Assembly (NCBI GenBank): GCA_964007475.1
Contig: OZ023275.1
Span: 19,137,829-19,201,828 of the forward strand
Direction: 5' to 3'
DNA length: 64,000 nucleotides
From: Hybos culiciformis
Taxonomy: Eukaryota; Arthropoda; Insecta; Diptera; Hybotidae
Part shown: piece by piece, positions 51,661-61,433 of the stretch
Position numbering within the stretch: position 1 is the stretch's first letter
Layout: each line of letters starts with the position of its first letter
Program-made: the position numbers and the translations under genes
The notes under the pieces: model-generated
What the model was told of the DNA's origin: nothing
Databases searched by the model: none
What the model saw: only the letters and a program-made list of their open reading frames with translations

Positions 51661-53420
51661 TTACATTGTTTAATGGCTTGTTAAAAAAAACTATCATTGA
51701 TTTGAAAGTATAAAAACTTTTAATTTTGAATACATTAAAATCAGATTGTGATTTATTGAAATAATAATAATATAAAAAAAAAATTATTTAAATTCTTTAA
51801 AAAGAATTTTAGATTTATAAAATTAAATTTAATCATAATTTTTCATGAAAGATTCAGGGGATTTTAAGGTATGTAAGTAATTTTATTTTTCAGAGACGCA
51901 ATTGTAAAGATTATATTTTTTTTAAAGATATTTTTTATTTTTATTTAAAAAAAAGTAGTTTGGTATGTCAAATTTAATAAAGGCAATGTGCCTTTGTTAA
52001 AACGAACAATGTGTTATTTCGACGAAAAATTAACACCGTGTACTAGCCTTTGGTTAAATTAAGTATGTATTTAAAAATAATTTTAATTATTAACTTTAAA
52101 GTAAGTACACAGTTCTGCGTGAAATGAAAAAAGGTAATTTTTCATCCGCGAAATTGATTGTGATAAAATTGTGTACAAAGTGAATTTTTTCAACTTCATC
52201 GGGAACTGTGTACAAGTGAAATTTTGCCGCGAAATTCATGAGTGTTAAATTTGTACATTGAAACGATATTGTAATGATTATATTTTAAATAAATTTACTG
52301 CATTTCATCTTAAAACTGCTCTTCTTTCTCAATCAAGTGAGCCTTCAGGTGAATTGACAAATTGTATGAAAGCTTCACGGTTGTTCCTTACGCGTTCATT
52401 GGTCTAAGCACTTCTGTCCAAGTTTCTAATATCTCATCGATAGGTGCCTTGTTCAGGATATCGATTTTTATCGTAGTAATCTGCGAAACGTGGTGGGAAA
52501 TACATAGATGTAATAGCAGGAAATATATATATGTTACATTGGATAAAATACGCCGAAATCATCAAATTTCTACAAATCGATTTAAGGTAGAATCGAAATC
52601 AAGATCGAATTCATCAATGGAAATGCTAACAGTGGATTGGAAACAAGAATAAAGAAAAAGAATAAATAGCTTTTCTTTTGACTATCAGAAAAAGGAGGAC
52701 GCTTAGGATCAGTGGACATCATTGATGACAAGTTTACCAATTGTTAACAAGAGATCTTTAAATAAATTCTGGGGAAATGTGTCAGTTTTTGTGAGTACAC
52801 AGATTGATTATCATTATTTCACAAATTATCAGTTTTTGGAATTGAAAAAATGTTTGCCATCGATGTAATCACGGATTCTAGTTAATGGCACTCTGAGAAG
52901 ATTGATTTGTTCATATATATTTAACATTCTTTTTAATGGAACTCTGTCGGATCGCTTACTGTTATCTATTTAATCAACAGTTTAAGACCGTTGAGTGGAA
53001 TTAACTGAAAAACTGGTTTTTAAAGTAACGACAGTATTTTTCTCAGGGTGCGTTTTGGACTGCTGTGAAAAAATTTCAAAAAGTTCCAAGGCTTGGAACG
53101 GAGATTAAAAGTGTTATCGCTAAGCACAATTTGCTCTTTATGTTCACTAAATCATTTTACAAAGCAATTTTGTTACGAAACCGAAACATTGTAACCTTGC
53201 AAACAGCAATTAAACTTCCGAAGATGACTCTTGTGCTACGAGGAGCATAAGTTAGGGTATGAACAATATGAGCTACTTGTGGAAAGCCTCAATAAATACC
53301 CTAAAAAAATATGTACTTATATATATTCTCAACTACGGACTAACGAGTATTATTGAAACAGAAAAAATACAATTCATTCATAAATACGCGCGATTCAAAA
53401 TCGCTAATGTACACAGCCCG

Positions 53421-54200
53421 TTAAGGACATGAAAGAAAAAAATTCTTACATTAAAAATATGCAGACGCAGGCGTTGAAATCTTAAACACTACATGCCCCG
53501 CTAGGCTTTTATTTCCATCATTTTGTAAACATTTTGAATGTTTTGTGCCCCAGCAATATCGTAATCAATCTAATCACCCAGCAAGAAATAAGTAATGTGT
53601 ACAATTCACAATAATTTTACTTATAATTTTGACTTCGGTTATAAGCTGTCCAAACTCCGGGTTTAAATAAGGTTTATAAATAGTTGTTGTGTTAAAGGAG
53701 GTTTATCATACAAAAAATTTAGTTTTAAAGTTGAGTTAAATGTGAGTTAAATCAGGTTCACCTGATAAAACCCAGCATTGTTTATTTAGATTAAATGAAT
53801 ATGTTCTGATTACGTAAAAAAATTATCGGTTGGGCATGTACGTTTGAATAATTCAAAAAAGAAAAAACAAAATGGCTAAAAAAAGCTTAAAAATACAATT
53901 TTTTTTTTGTAATTTTTATTTTTCGATATTTAATTTTAAATTAATTAATTCACTTATAGAATTCTTTTATATAATTTTTAAATTATTTTTGATTAAATTT
54001 TATTCATTAATTTTTGTTTAGAAATTTAACAAAAAAAATAAAAAAACAACAAAATTAACCTGATTAAAAAAAAATCATGGTGTGAACAGCAATTTTCAAT
54101 TGAGGGATAACCTGATTTAATTTATGAATAAAATTCGCAGTTTGGAAAGCCTATTACAGAATTGAAAATAATTATTCGGGTTTTGTAGTTATTATTTATT
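53421..54200. other. spacer with possible old element
   Basis: The words tccaaactccgg (about 53650) and the complement of tttccaaactgcg (about 54135) are weakly inverted and could mark an old element of about 0.5 kb. The segment 53781-53878 recurs at 56213-56298. No gene is seen. Confidence 0.35.
53781..53878 (+). repeat. dispersed direct repeat, left copy
   Basis: Matches 56213-56298 in the same orientation. Shared words include aatgaatatgttctgattac, gggcatgt and tttgaataa. Intervening DNA holds three other elements. The pair may be parts of one old repeat split by insertions, or two copies of the same family. Confidence 0.65.
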
Positions 54201-54660
54201 TTTATAGTACAGATATTGTCGAAGTAATTCACGCGCGTATTCTGCGTAAAAAAGTCAAATTGTATGGAATTGACTAGGCTGATTAATAACTACGACGTAA
54301 TATAATGGTTTGTTAATATTATTTTGATTTTAATATTAACCATTATTTTATTTAAATAAAAAATAAATTTTATTTTATAAAAAAAAATTAAAATAAATAA
54401 TTTTTATTAAAAAGATAACATTACAAAATTTAAAAACTAATTCTAAGTGAACTAAATTAATTACTGAATATAATAATTAAAATATTTATTTACAATAATA
54501 AAAAATCTAACTTGATTTAAAAATTAGAATTAATAAAATAAATAAAAATTAATAAATGAACCACTACGGTAATACGTAGTTCAGCTATGAAAAAGTTAAA
54601 ATATTTTAACTTTCCCAGTATTTTACGTCGTCGATTCTCAAAACAATTTTCAAAATAATT
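54200..54660. mobile_element. partial relative of the TGCTAGAG family
   Basis: The left part has gtaattcacgcgcgtattct and gtcaaattgtatgga, and the right part has gttaaaatattttaactttc followed by ccagtattttacgtcgtcga. Both match pieces of the next element (54663-55234). Clear terminal repeats are missing, so this looks like a decayed or rearranged copy. Confidence 0.5.
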
Positions 54661-54662
54661 TA

Positions 54663-55234
54663 TGCTAGAGATAGAGTCGACGTAATTCACGCGCGTATGC
54701 GCGCGTAAAAAAAATTAAAAAAACCTGTTTTTTTTACCTGTTATGCTCAACGCCGTTCACATGCGAAAAACAAAAGAGAAAAAGAGAAAAATTAAATTAG
54801 AAAAATAAAATGGATTCTGTTTGTAATATTTTTATAATGCTTTTTAATTTATTTATAACTTAATAAAACATAAAAAATTTTAATAAATTTGCAATAAATA
54901 ATTATTTAATTTTTATTTTTGAATATAATTATATTTATGAACTTTTTTATTTTATTAAATAATTATTTGTTTGTAAAATTTTTTTTTTCTAAAAACAACA
55001 AAATAAACAACACTATTTTTTTTTTTTAATTACAACAAAATAAACAACACAATTATAAACAAATGATTTCCACAATGTACGGCGTAAAATACTGGGAAAG
55101 TTAAAATATTTCAACTTTTACGCGCGTAAGCTACGTTTTACGTCGTTGCGTATAGCCGGTCTCATACATTTTCATACAATTTGATTTTTTACGTGCGTAC
55201 ACGCGCGTGAATTACGTCGACTCTATCTCTAGCA
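54663..55234. mobile_element. MITE with TGCTAGAGATAGAGTCG termini, TTA flanked
   Basis: The left end tgctagagatagagtcgacg and its complement on the right are exact and extend through taattcacgcgcgt. TTA lies directly outside both ends (54660-54662 and 55235-55237), consistent with a Harbinger-type 3-bp duplication. The interior is AT-rich with cacatgcgaaaaac and ttacgcgcgtaagc words. No coding capacity. Confidence 0.85.
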
Positions 55235-55256
55235 TTATTATTTGTGTTGTTTATTA

Positions 55257-55898
55257 AGGAGCGTCCACACATGCGTGAACGAACATGAAATTTCGTTATT
55301 CGCTTAGACATGACGCATGTGTGGACACAATATTCGTTTAAAAAAGTGATTATTCGTCATTCCTAAACGAACATGAATATTTCCGCTACATGAGTGGAAA
55401 TATTCGTCATGTATATGAACATTTATATAAATTTGGGGTTTTTCACGGGTTTAATAACATAGTTATTTATAATTTTAAGCTTAAATTTTGAAAAAACACT
55501 TTTTTGCGCATTTATTTTTTTCAATGCGATTTTAAAATTACATTTATGTAAATTTAATTTTAAAATTGTATTGAAAAAAAATAAATGCATTATTCAAATT
55601 TAAAATAATACTTCAAAATTATAAAAATTAAAAAATTGTATGACAGAAAAAAATATCCAGCCACAGCAACTTGAAGATCTTTTTTATTTACCATAATTAA
55701 TTTAATAATATATAAGTTTATATAAATATTTTACATATTTAATAATTGGGCAACTAATATTTTTTTACATCAAATTTCATTCACGAATATTCTAAATCAA
55801 AATTATGTGTGGACAGCACTTTCATACATGAATATTCATTCACACACCAAATTTCATCAATGAACAAAAAATTCACTCACGCATATGTGGACGCTCCT
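55257..55898. mobile_element. MITE with AGGAGCGTCCACA termini, TTA flanked
   Basis: The left end aggagcgtccacacatgcgt and right end acgcatatgtggacgctcct are inverted repeats with one mismatch, extending inward through gtgaacgaa/ttcactcac. TTA is duplicated directly outside (55254-55256 and 55899-55901). The 642-bp element has no transposase frame; internal parts repeat tattcgt and acatgaatat words. It begins 19 bp after the target duplication of the previous element. Confidence 0.88.
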
Positions 55899-55901
55899 TT
55901 A

Positions 55902-57215
55902 TAATTAAAAAAAAGTGTTATTATATTATAATTAAAAAAAAAATATTATTTTGTTTGTACCTTAAAAAAAAAAAAAAAAAAATTAATTTATTAATCAAAT
56001 AAAATTTTTTTTTAAATAAATTAAATAGTTTTATATTTAACTAAATTTAAAAATTGAATAAAATCAAGTTTTATTTTTTCGTGACTGAACTGCGTTGGGT
56101 ATAAGTCAGGTAAAATATTTAAATTTCAATTAAAATTTTTAAATTTTTATTGAATATTTCGCACCTTATTTATTATGGCATCTTCAGCCAATAAAACAAT
56201 TCATATTTATTAATATTTAGATTCAATGAATATGTTCTGATTACGCGATCGTTTGGGCATGTGCATTTGAATAATAAAAAAAGAAGATTAACATGGCTAT
56301 TCGCCATGTTGTTAACTTAACTACCAAGTTCACTTCTTGAAATTTTATAGAATTTCTTACAAAACATTTACAATGTTTACTAAATTCAATACAGGTGGTA
56401 TTAAAATTATTTCGTCTTTTTTTGGATACCTTAATATTCGTTGAGATAGAGCCGTTGATAGTTTACATAATCTTAAAATTGACTATGATATACTCAACGC
56501 CATTCAGTTACGATTTACGACAATTTTATTTCAAATAAATTTTATTGTATTTTAAATTAATTTCACTTTATTTTAATTAAATATCTATGGATGAAGATAA
56601 ACTCAACATAATTGACGCTGGTAACGCACACAGTAGTCTTAAATGAAATGGGTTTAAGTAGAAAAAATTGATTATATATTATTTATTTGTTTGGATTTGA
56701 ATTGAAGAAATGCATTGCCATGATTTGAATATAAAAGCCTAAATTTTCCTGGAATCCGTGTGGCATAATCTCAGCAAAATTATATAGAAGTGTAAAAAAA
56801 TTTGTGTGAATTTATGAATCATCTGATTCCGAAAGCAAAGTGATAAAAGAATCAGATGCATATATTATAGTGTAAATGTGATTATAATTGATAAGTTTTC
56901 TTTGGGAGTCGCTTGTAGTGGGTAGTGTGTGTTGTTGCTTCCTTAAGAAGGATGTATAATGTTAATTATTTCTATAAAGTGAAATGTGAGGCTGTTATCT
57001 TACTTGAAAAACTCAAGTGCATTTTTAATTGAGGTGGGAGATTAAAGAGATATTATTGTTTTTGCTACGATAAACTATTTTTAATTCCTTTCAACAAAAA
57101 CATTAATATTTTCTATAAAGTAATTAAAAATTAACGACATTCTTTTTTTTTTTAGGCTAGAAAAAAGCAAACGAAGAAATCAAATAACAATAAATCATAA
57201 TAATAAATAATAATA
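55902..57215. other. AT-rich spacer
   Basis: Holds the right copy of the dispersed repeat (56213-56298) and a short palindrome near 56292 (catggctattcgccatg). No exon is recognised; the open frames are short. Confidence 0.45.
56213..56298 (+). repeat. dispersed direct repeat, right copy
   Basis: Same-orientation match to 53781-53878; see that entry. Its right end contributes the first half of the catggctattcgccatg palindrome. Confidence 0.65.
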
Positions 57216-57508
57216 CTGGCTAATCTGCAGTTTAAGTGAACCACTCAGAATCGGCTGAAACTTGGAGGGGAGGTAGAGGCGGTGTCCAAACCCCCAAAAC
57301 CGAAAACAGTTCTTGGTGCAAAGGCACCGTTTCAGAAAAAATTATTTCCCATACAAAAATGTATGAAAACTTTAGGGGGCCATATCTCCGAAACGAGGCC
57401 TTTGATCCAAAAACTGTTTTCGGTTTTGGGGGTTTGGGCACCGCCTCTACCCTCCTCCAAGTTTCAACAAATTCTGAGTGGTTCCCGTAAACTGTAGTAT
57501 CGCCAATA
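57216..57508. mobile_element. foldback MITE with about 80-bp GC-rich arms
   Basis: The left arm contains gaaccactcagaat, gaaacttggagg, gtagaggcggtg and aacccccaaaaccgaaaaca. The right arm is a close reverse complement with the same words in order. The outermost 57228-57234 (cagttta) and 57488-57494 (taaactg) also pair, and weaker pairing reaches a tggc/gcca word further out. The middle (57310-57410) has an atacaaaaatgtatgaaaac block. Chance frames on both strands come from the symmetry. A shorter relative lies at 59548-59670. Confidence 0.8.
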
Positions 57509-58594
57509 ATACTTAAATTAATATTTATTTCATACCTCGTTGCTGTGGCTCCAAACAAATAAATTTTTGTTCGGCTTCTGCTCATCCGCGAGATTTTTTT
57601 TTTTTTCCTCAAGTGCGGTTTTCAAAAAAAAAAAATATGGTGGTGAATCGGATGGAAAATTCCCAATAAAGCATGTTTTTTTACCTGTCTGAAAAATAAG
57701 TATATTAGAATTAGCCCATATTGGAATGTAACGTTGTGTCCATATTTCAAAGCAATGGGTGAAGGACGTTATAAGATCTTACATTTTGAACAAGCATTTA
57801 AAATTGAATTTATCTTATATATCTTGTTCGTAGGTAGTACTGCTTATCCTTATCAGTCGACAGCCGAGACGACATGTTGTTTAAAAGCATCGGTTCCGCT
57901 GATGAATTTAAAATCAGAATGACACCACCTACTTTGATGAAACTTTATTATTTACGAGTGCTTTTACTTGATGTAGAAATATTTTTCATTATTTAATAAA
58001 TACCAACTTTCGAAGTTTATTATACATTTCTTCAATGAAACTAATTTGCACGATATTTCCTTTAGCAGTACACTTTGACTTGACGCAATAATTTATATTT
58101 AACCGATACTATCTGTATCCGTTGTTAAAATTTTCAAAGTATACCTACCGTACCGGTTTATAATACGCTTAGTCTTAATTAAATTTAAGTTATAAAATAC
58201 AACGTTTCATTTAACAAACGACTTTCAACATCTTGTAGATTTAGAAGCTACAAATATTCTCAAACAGTAAAGCTTAAAAAATAAAAAAAAAAGATAATAT
58301 ATAAAATTAGTAAAAACTAGTAAAAATTAGTAAAAATTTTAAAAATAAATTAGTCTCTTTCTCTCTCAATTTTTTTTTGTGCATCAAATTAATTCCACTT
58401 CTCATCAAATTCTCATCCACTCTGGTCTCATCAGTGGCTGATTAATGGACGAACTAGGCAGACAAACTTCACTTTAAAAAATTCTTCACACCATACACAT
58501 AATAATAAATGTAAGTGGAAAAATTGTTCTTGTTTTATATTTGTTCGAAAAAGAAAAGAACTTAAAATAAATAGAACTGTTTTATCGTGTATTC
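57509..58594. other. spacer without recognised gene
   Basis: AT-rich with some poly-T. A 62-codon plus-strand frame at 57734-57922 has mixed composition but no recognisable motif or splice context. Confidence 0.4.
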
Positions 58595-58874
58595 ATGTTA
58601 CGGTAAATATACGAACTCCGGTAAATGTGATATATTTACCGGCCCGATGGGCCCCACTTATGTGTAGGGCGTAGAGGGGAGTTGTCCCTGAACGAAATAG
58701 GATGGTGCGGGGCGGCGGGCGGTCGAACTGGTGGTCGGTCAGTGGGATTTGCGACGCGCGTCCCTCTATGCCCCACACAAAAATGGGACCAATCGGGCCG
58801 TTAAATGTAATGTAATATTAAAATAACGGTTTTTAAACTCACATTTACCGGAATTCGTACATTTACCGTAACAT
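58595..58874. mobile_element. foldback element with GC-rich core
   Basis: The left end atgttacggtaaat is exactly mirrored by atttaccgtaacat on the right. Further inside, ccggtaaatgtga and tcacatttaccgg pair, then ggcccgatgggcccc with a diverged ggaccaatcgggcc, then tagaggga with tccctcta. The core (58680-58765) is very GC-rich for this genome (ggtgcggggcggcgggcggt). No clear target duplication and no coding capacity. Confidence 0.8.
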
Positions 58875-59267
58875 ATAGGTATACAAAATAAAAGTGACCG
58901 ATTAATGAAAATTTCAAAAGGGTCGTCGAATGTATAAATGAATAGTCCAAATGCTAATGCGCTAGTTAAATAAAATAAACGACTCGCGCGATGATAATAC
59001 GTGCGCTTCACTTGATATTTTAAATCGATTTGAAAGGCGTACAAGAGAGCAAAAAAAAAATAGAGAAAAAAAGTTCTTAATGTAGCATAAGCGTTATGTA
59101 AGTTCTTAAGCTATAGTGCGAATATCATTTTATGCATCTTAAGAGTTATGCAAGTTTTAAATCCGTGGTATCAATCGCATATACATGTTGGGGTACAAAA
59201 AAAAGGCCACTTTTGAATTCTGATTTCTGTTCTTTTTGTTTTTAAGTTCTTTTCAAAAAAGTAAGCC

Positions 59268-59536
59268 GGTACTTTTCCGTTAGCCGGGCGCTTTTTGCGG
59301 CGCAAAAAAGTTTTATGGCGCAAATTTACGGCGCCAAAAATGTTAGTGAAAACTTATGGTAATTTAAAATGAATAGTTTTTTCGTGTATCGGGGGAGGCG
59401 GCAGCCGTCCCCCGATACACGAAAAAACTATTCATTTTAAATTACCATAAGTTTTCACTAACATTTTTGGCGCCGTAAATTTGCGCCATAAAACTTTTTT
59501 GCGCCGCAAAAAGCGCCCGGCTAACGGAAAAGTACC
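59268..59536. mobile_element. palindromic hAT-type MITE with AGTAAGCC target duplication (copy B)
   Basis: The element is almost entirely palindrome: arm 59268-59396 and arm 59408-59536 are identical reverse complements over 129 bp, with an 11-bp centre (ggcggcagccg). The ends ggtacttttccgttagccgg are the same as in the element at 51168-51660. The 8-bp word AGTAAGCC flanks both sides exactly (59260-59267 and 59537-59544). The exact duplication supports a real hAT-type insertion, and the identical arms suggest it is recent or recently homogenised. No open frame of interest. Confidence 0.95.
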
Positions 59537-59547
59537 AGTAAGCCTAA

Positions 59548-59670
59548 AGTGCCGTTTCCTTGAACCAACTTGGGGGAGGGTAGACGCGGTGCTAAAACTC
59601 CAAAACCGCTTCTTCCCCCCCTCCAAGTTGCAGCCCATTTTAAGTGGTTCAAGGAAACGAAACTATCGCC
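59548..59670. mobile_element. short relative of the 57.2-kb foldback MITE
   Basis: The ends gtttccttgaacca (59554-59567) and tggttcaaggaaac (59645-59658) are perfect 14-bp inverted repeats. The inside has aacttgggggagggtagacg and a complementary ccccctccaagtt. An outer word actatcgcca also occurs, slightly altered, at the right end of the 57.2-kb element. It directly abuts the target duplication of the hAT-type MITE. Confidence 0.65.
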
Positions 59671-60876
59671 AGTTTACCAATAGATTGTTTAATACGGTCG
59701 ATTTGTTGGGGCAGAGTTTCTAATAATTGGAATGGAATCGAACGCAAAAATATCAATTCAATTCATTAATCCATTTCTCGAACTAGAAGATACTCACTCA
59801 TCTATTTCCGTTTACTGCTCCTGAATTTTTTTTCTTGCCTTTTAATAGCGAAATCATTTTTATATCTGGAGAAAAAAAAAATTAAGCTTGCGTTAAAAAA
59901 AATTATCTCAGATTGAAAAAGAATTTGACATTTGCATCCAAAAAAAAAAAAAATAATGGGAATTTTTGTGTGAGCAAGTAAATTAGAATTAAATGTGCGG
60001 ATGTGTTGTAAACAAAAAAAATGTCAAAAAATGTAAACAAAAAAATGCATGAATACGAATAACAAAAAAATTTCCCAATTTTTATAATTTTTTGTTTTTA
60101 CTACTACCTAGACCTACTGCTACTTTAGCTCGTTCGCATTTTCATAATTATAAAATAAATGACGCTTTTTTTTTTGTAAAGAAAAAGATTTTAATTTTTG
60201 TAGGTATACCGTGTATTGTAATATTCGTTTCGTAAATCGTCTCGTAAGCGGACTCGAAGTCAAAAATTAATTAAAAATTATTATAGCCTTTTAATTTTTA
60301 ATTAATTTTTAAAACTATAGGAACTAGGATACAAATATTGATTAGGTATGTACTGCTTGCTACCTATCTATCGTATTTGCATATATTTTTTTTTAAATAA
60401 TTACACAAAAAAAATATTTAATTGAGGAGACAAAGCACCAAGGTTTGATGAAGAAAAAAAAAATATATACATTACATAGTCCCATTCCACCCAACACTCA
60501 ACGATGCGATAGAAAAAAAACCATTCCCATTTACCTACATCATTTACAGTAGGTAGGACGGCCTATAAAAAATGAATTAGAAGGGCTTTACTAACTTACT
60601 GCCAAAGACGTAACTAGCATTTTTTTTTTGGAGTTCTGTGCAAACTCAAATATTTATAAAAATTTGCTCAATTAGAACTTTACAGAAAAGGAGATTTAAA
60701 AAAAAAAATTTTTTCGGTTTCCAAAATTTTTATTATTTTAATTCTATAGGAAGGATCTACATAGGTTGGTAGGGTAAAATTTCCTATTCCTAGAATAAAT
60801 TTTCTCAAAATATCTTACTTAGGTAGGTATAGGTACCTAGGTACACCACCTACCAAAATGAAACGTTATTAATTTC

Positions 60877-60901
60877 TAGGTAGGTAGGTAGGTAGGTAGG
60901 A
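60877..60901. repeat. (GTAG)n microsatellite
   Basis: About six GTAG units, surrounded by dispersed taggtacc and tacctacc words. Confidence 0.9.
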
Positions 60902-61018
60902 GGCACTACCTACTTACGTATATGAATTGATATGATTAAAAACCTTTTTATATAGGTAATTTAATTTACCTACATATCTGCACATATGTCTTAAGATTTT
61001 AGACCGTCGTAGTGTGGT

Positions 61019-61047
61019 GTCGAATGATAAAATCTTTATCATTCGAC
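61019..61047. repeat. perfect 13-bp-stem hairpin
   Basis: The arms gtcgaatgataaa and tttatcattcgac flank a 3-nt loop. It could be a regulatory palindrome or the remains of an inverted repeat; there is no downstream T-run context to consider in a eukaryote. Confidence 0.6.
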
Positions 61048-61356
61048 GCTTTCGATTGTGGATTCGATCTCGGATTGAAATTAGTTTATTTTTCAGATTT
61101 CCACTTGATCTAACCTTACTCTAGGGCTCGGCCTAAATTTTAAGAAAAGAAAATTACCTAGGTACACCTTCCTAATTGTTAAAAACAAAAAAAATACCTG
61201 CTGCACCTCCTACCTTTATCTAAACCTATTTATATTTGAATTTCTCTGTATTGTAAATACCTACCTAAATTTTTTTTTTTTTTATAATCAGGTTATTTTA
61301 ATTAAATCGATAGTTTTTCATTTAATTTTATTTTTTATTTTTTTTTGTAATTTCAG

Positions 61357-61433
61357 ATTTCAACATTATTATTCTTAATGATTTCTTATACTGAATAGTT
61401 TGAAAGCAATAAGACAAAAAAAAATTATAAAAC
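61357..61433 (+). other. 5' untranslated exon part of the Arg/Ser-rich gene
   Basis: Follows a textbook polypyrimidine-CAG acceptor (61354-61356) and runs to the ATG at 61434. No upstream in-frame coding is visible. Confidence 0.55.

Larger units (their letters stand above)
48833..53420. mobile_element. 4.6-kb composite Harbinger-like transposon
   Basis: The left terminus cgggctgtctacattagcga and the right terminus tcgctaatgtacacagcccg are reverse complements with one mismatch. The similarity continues for about 75 bp, through a gaatcgcgcgta word and then attgtattttttctgtttc. The trinucleotide TTA stands directly outside both ends (48830-48832 and 53421-53423). This is the 3-bp target duplication expected of PIF/Harbinger elements. 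The interior holds at least two complete later insertions (50244-50858 and 51168-51660) and possibly a third (49030-49955). No recognisable DDE transposase or Myb-like gene could be read. Fragments such as the 52362-52652 plus-strand frame may be remnants, so it is non-autonomous or decayed. Confidence 0.75.
59671..61356. other. 5' flank or first intron of the Arg/Ser-rich gene
   Basis: AT-rich, with a taggtaggta/taggtacc-rich patch at 60.81-60.92 kb and a 13-bp-stem hairpin at 61019-61047. It ends in a strong pyrimidine tract and CAG acceptor at 61354-61356. The non-coding first exon and promoter of the downstream gene should lie here, but I cannot place them. Confidence 0.45.
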
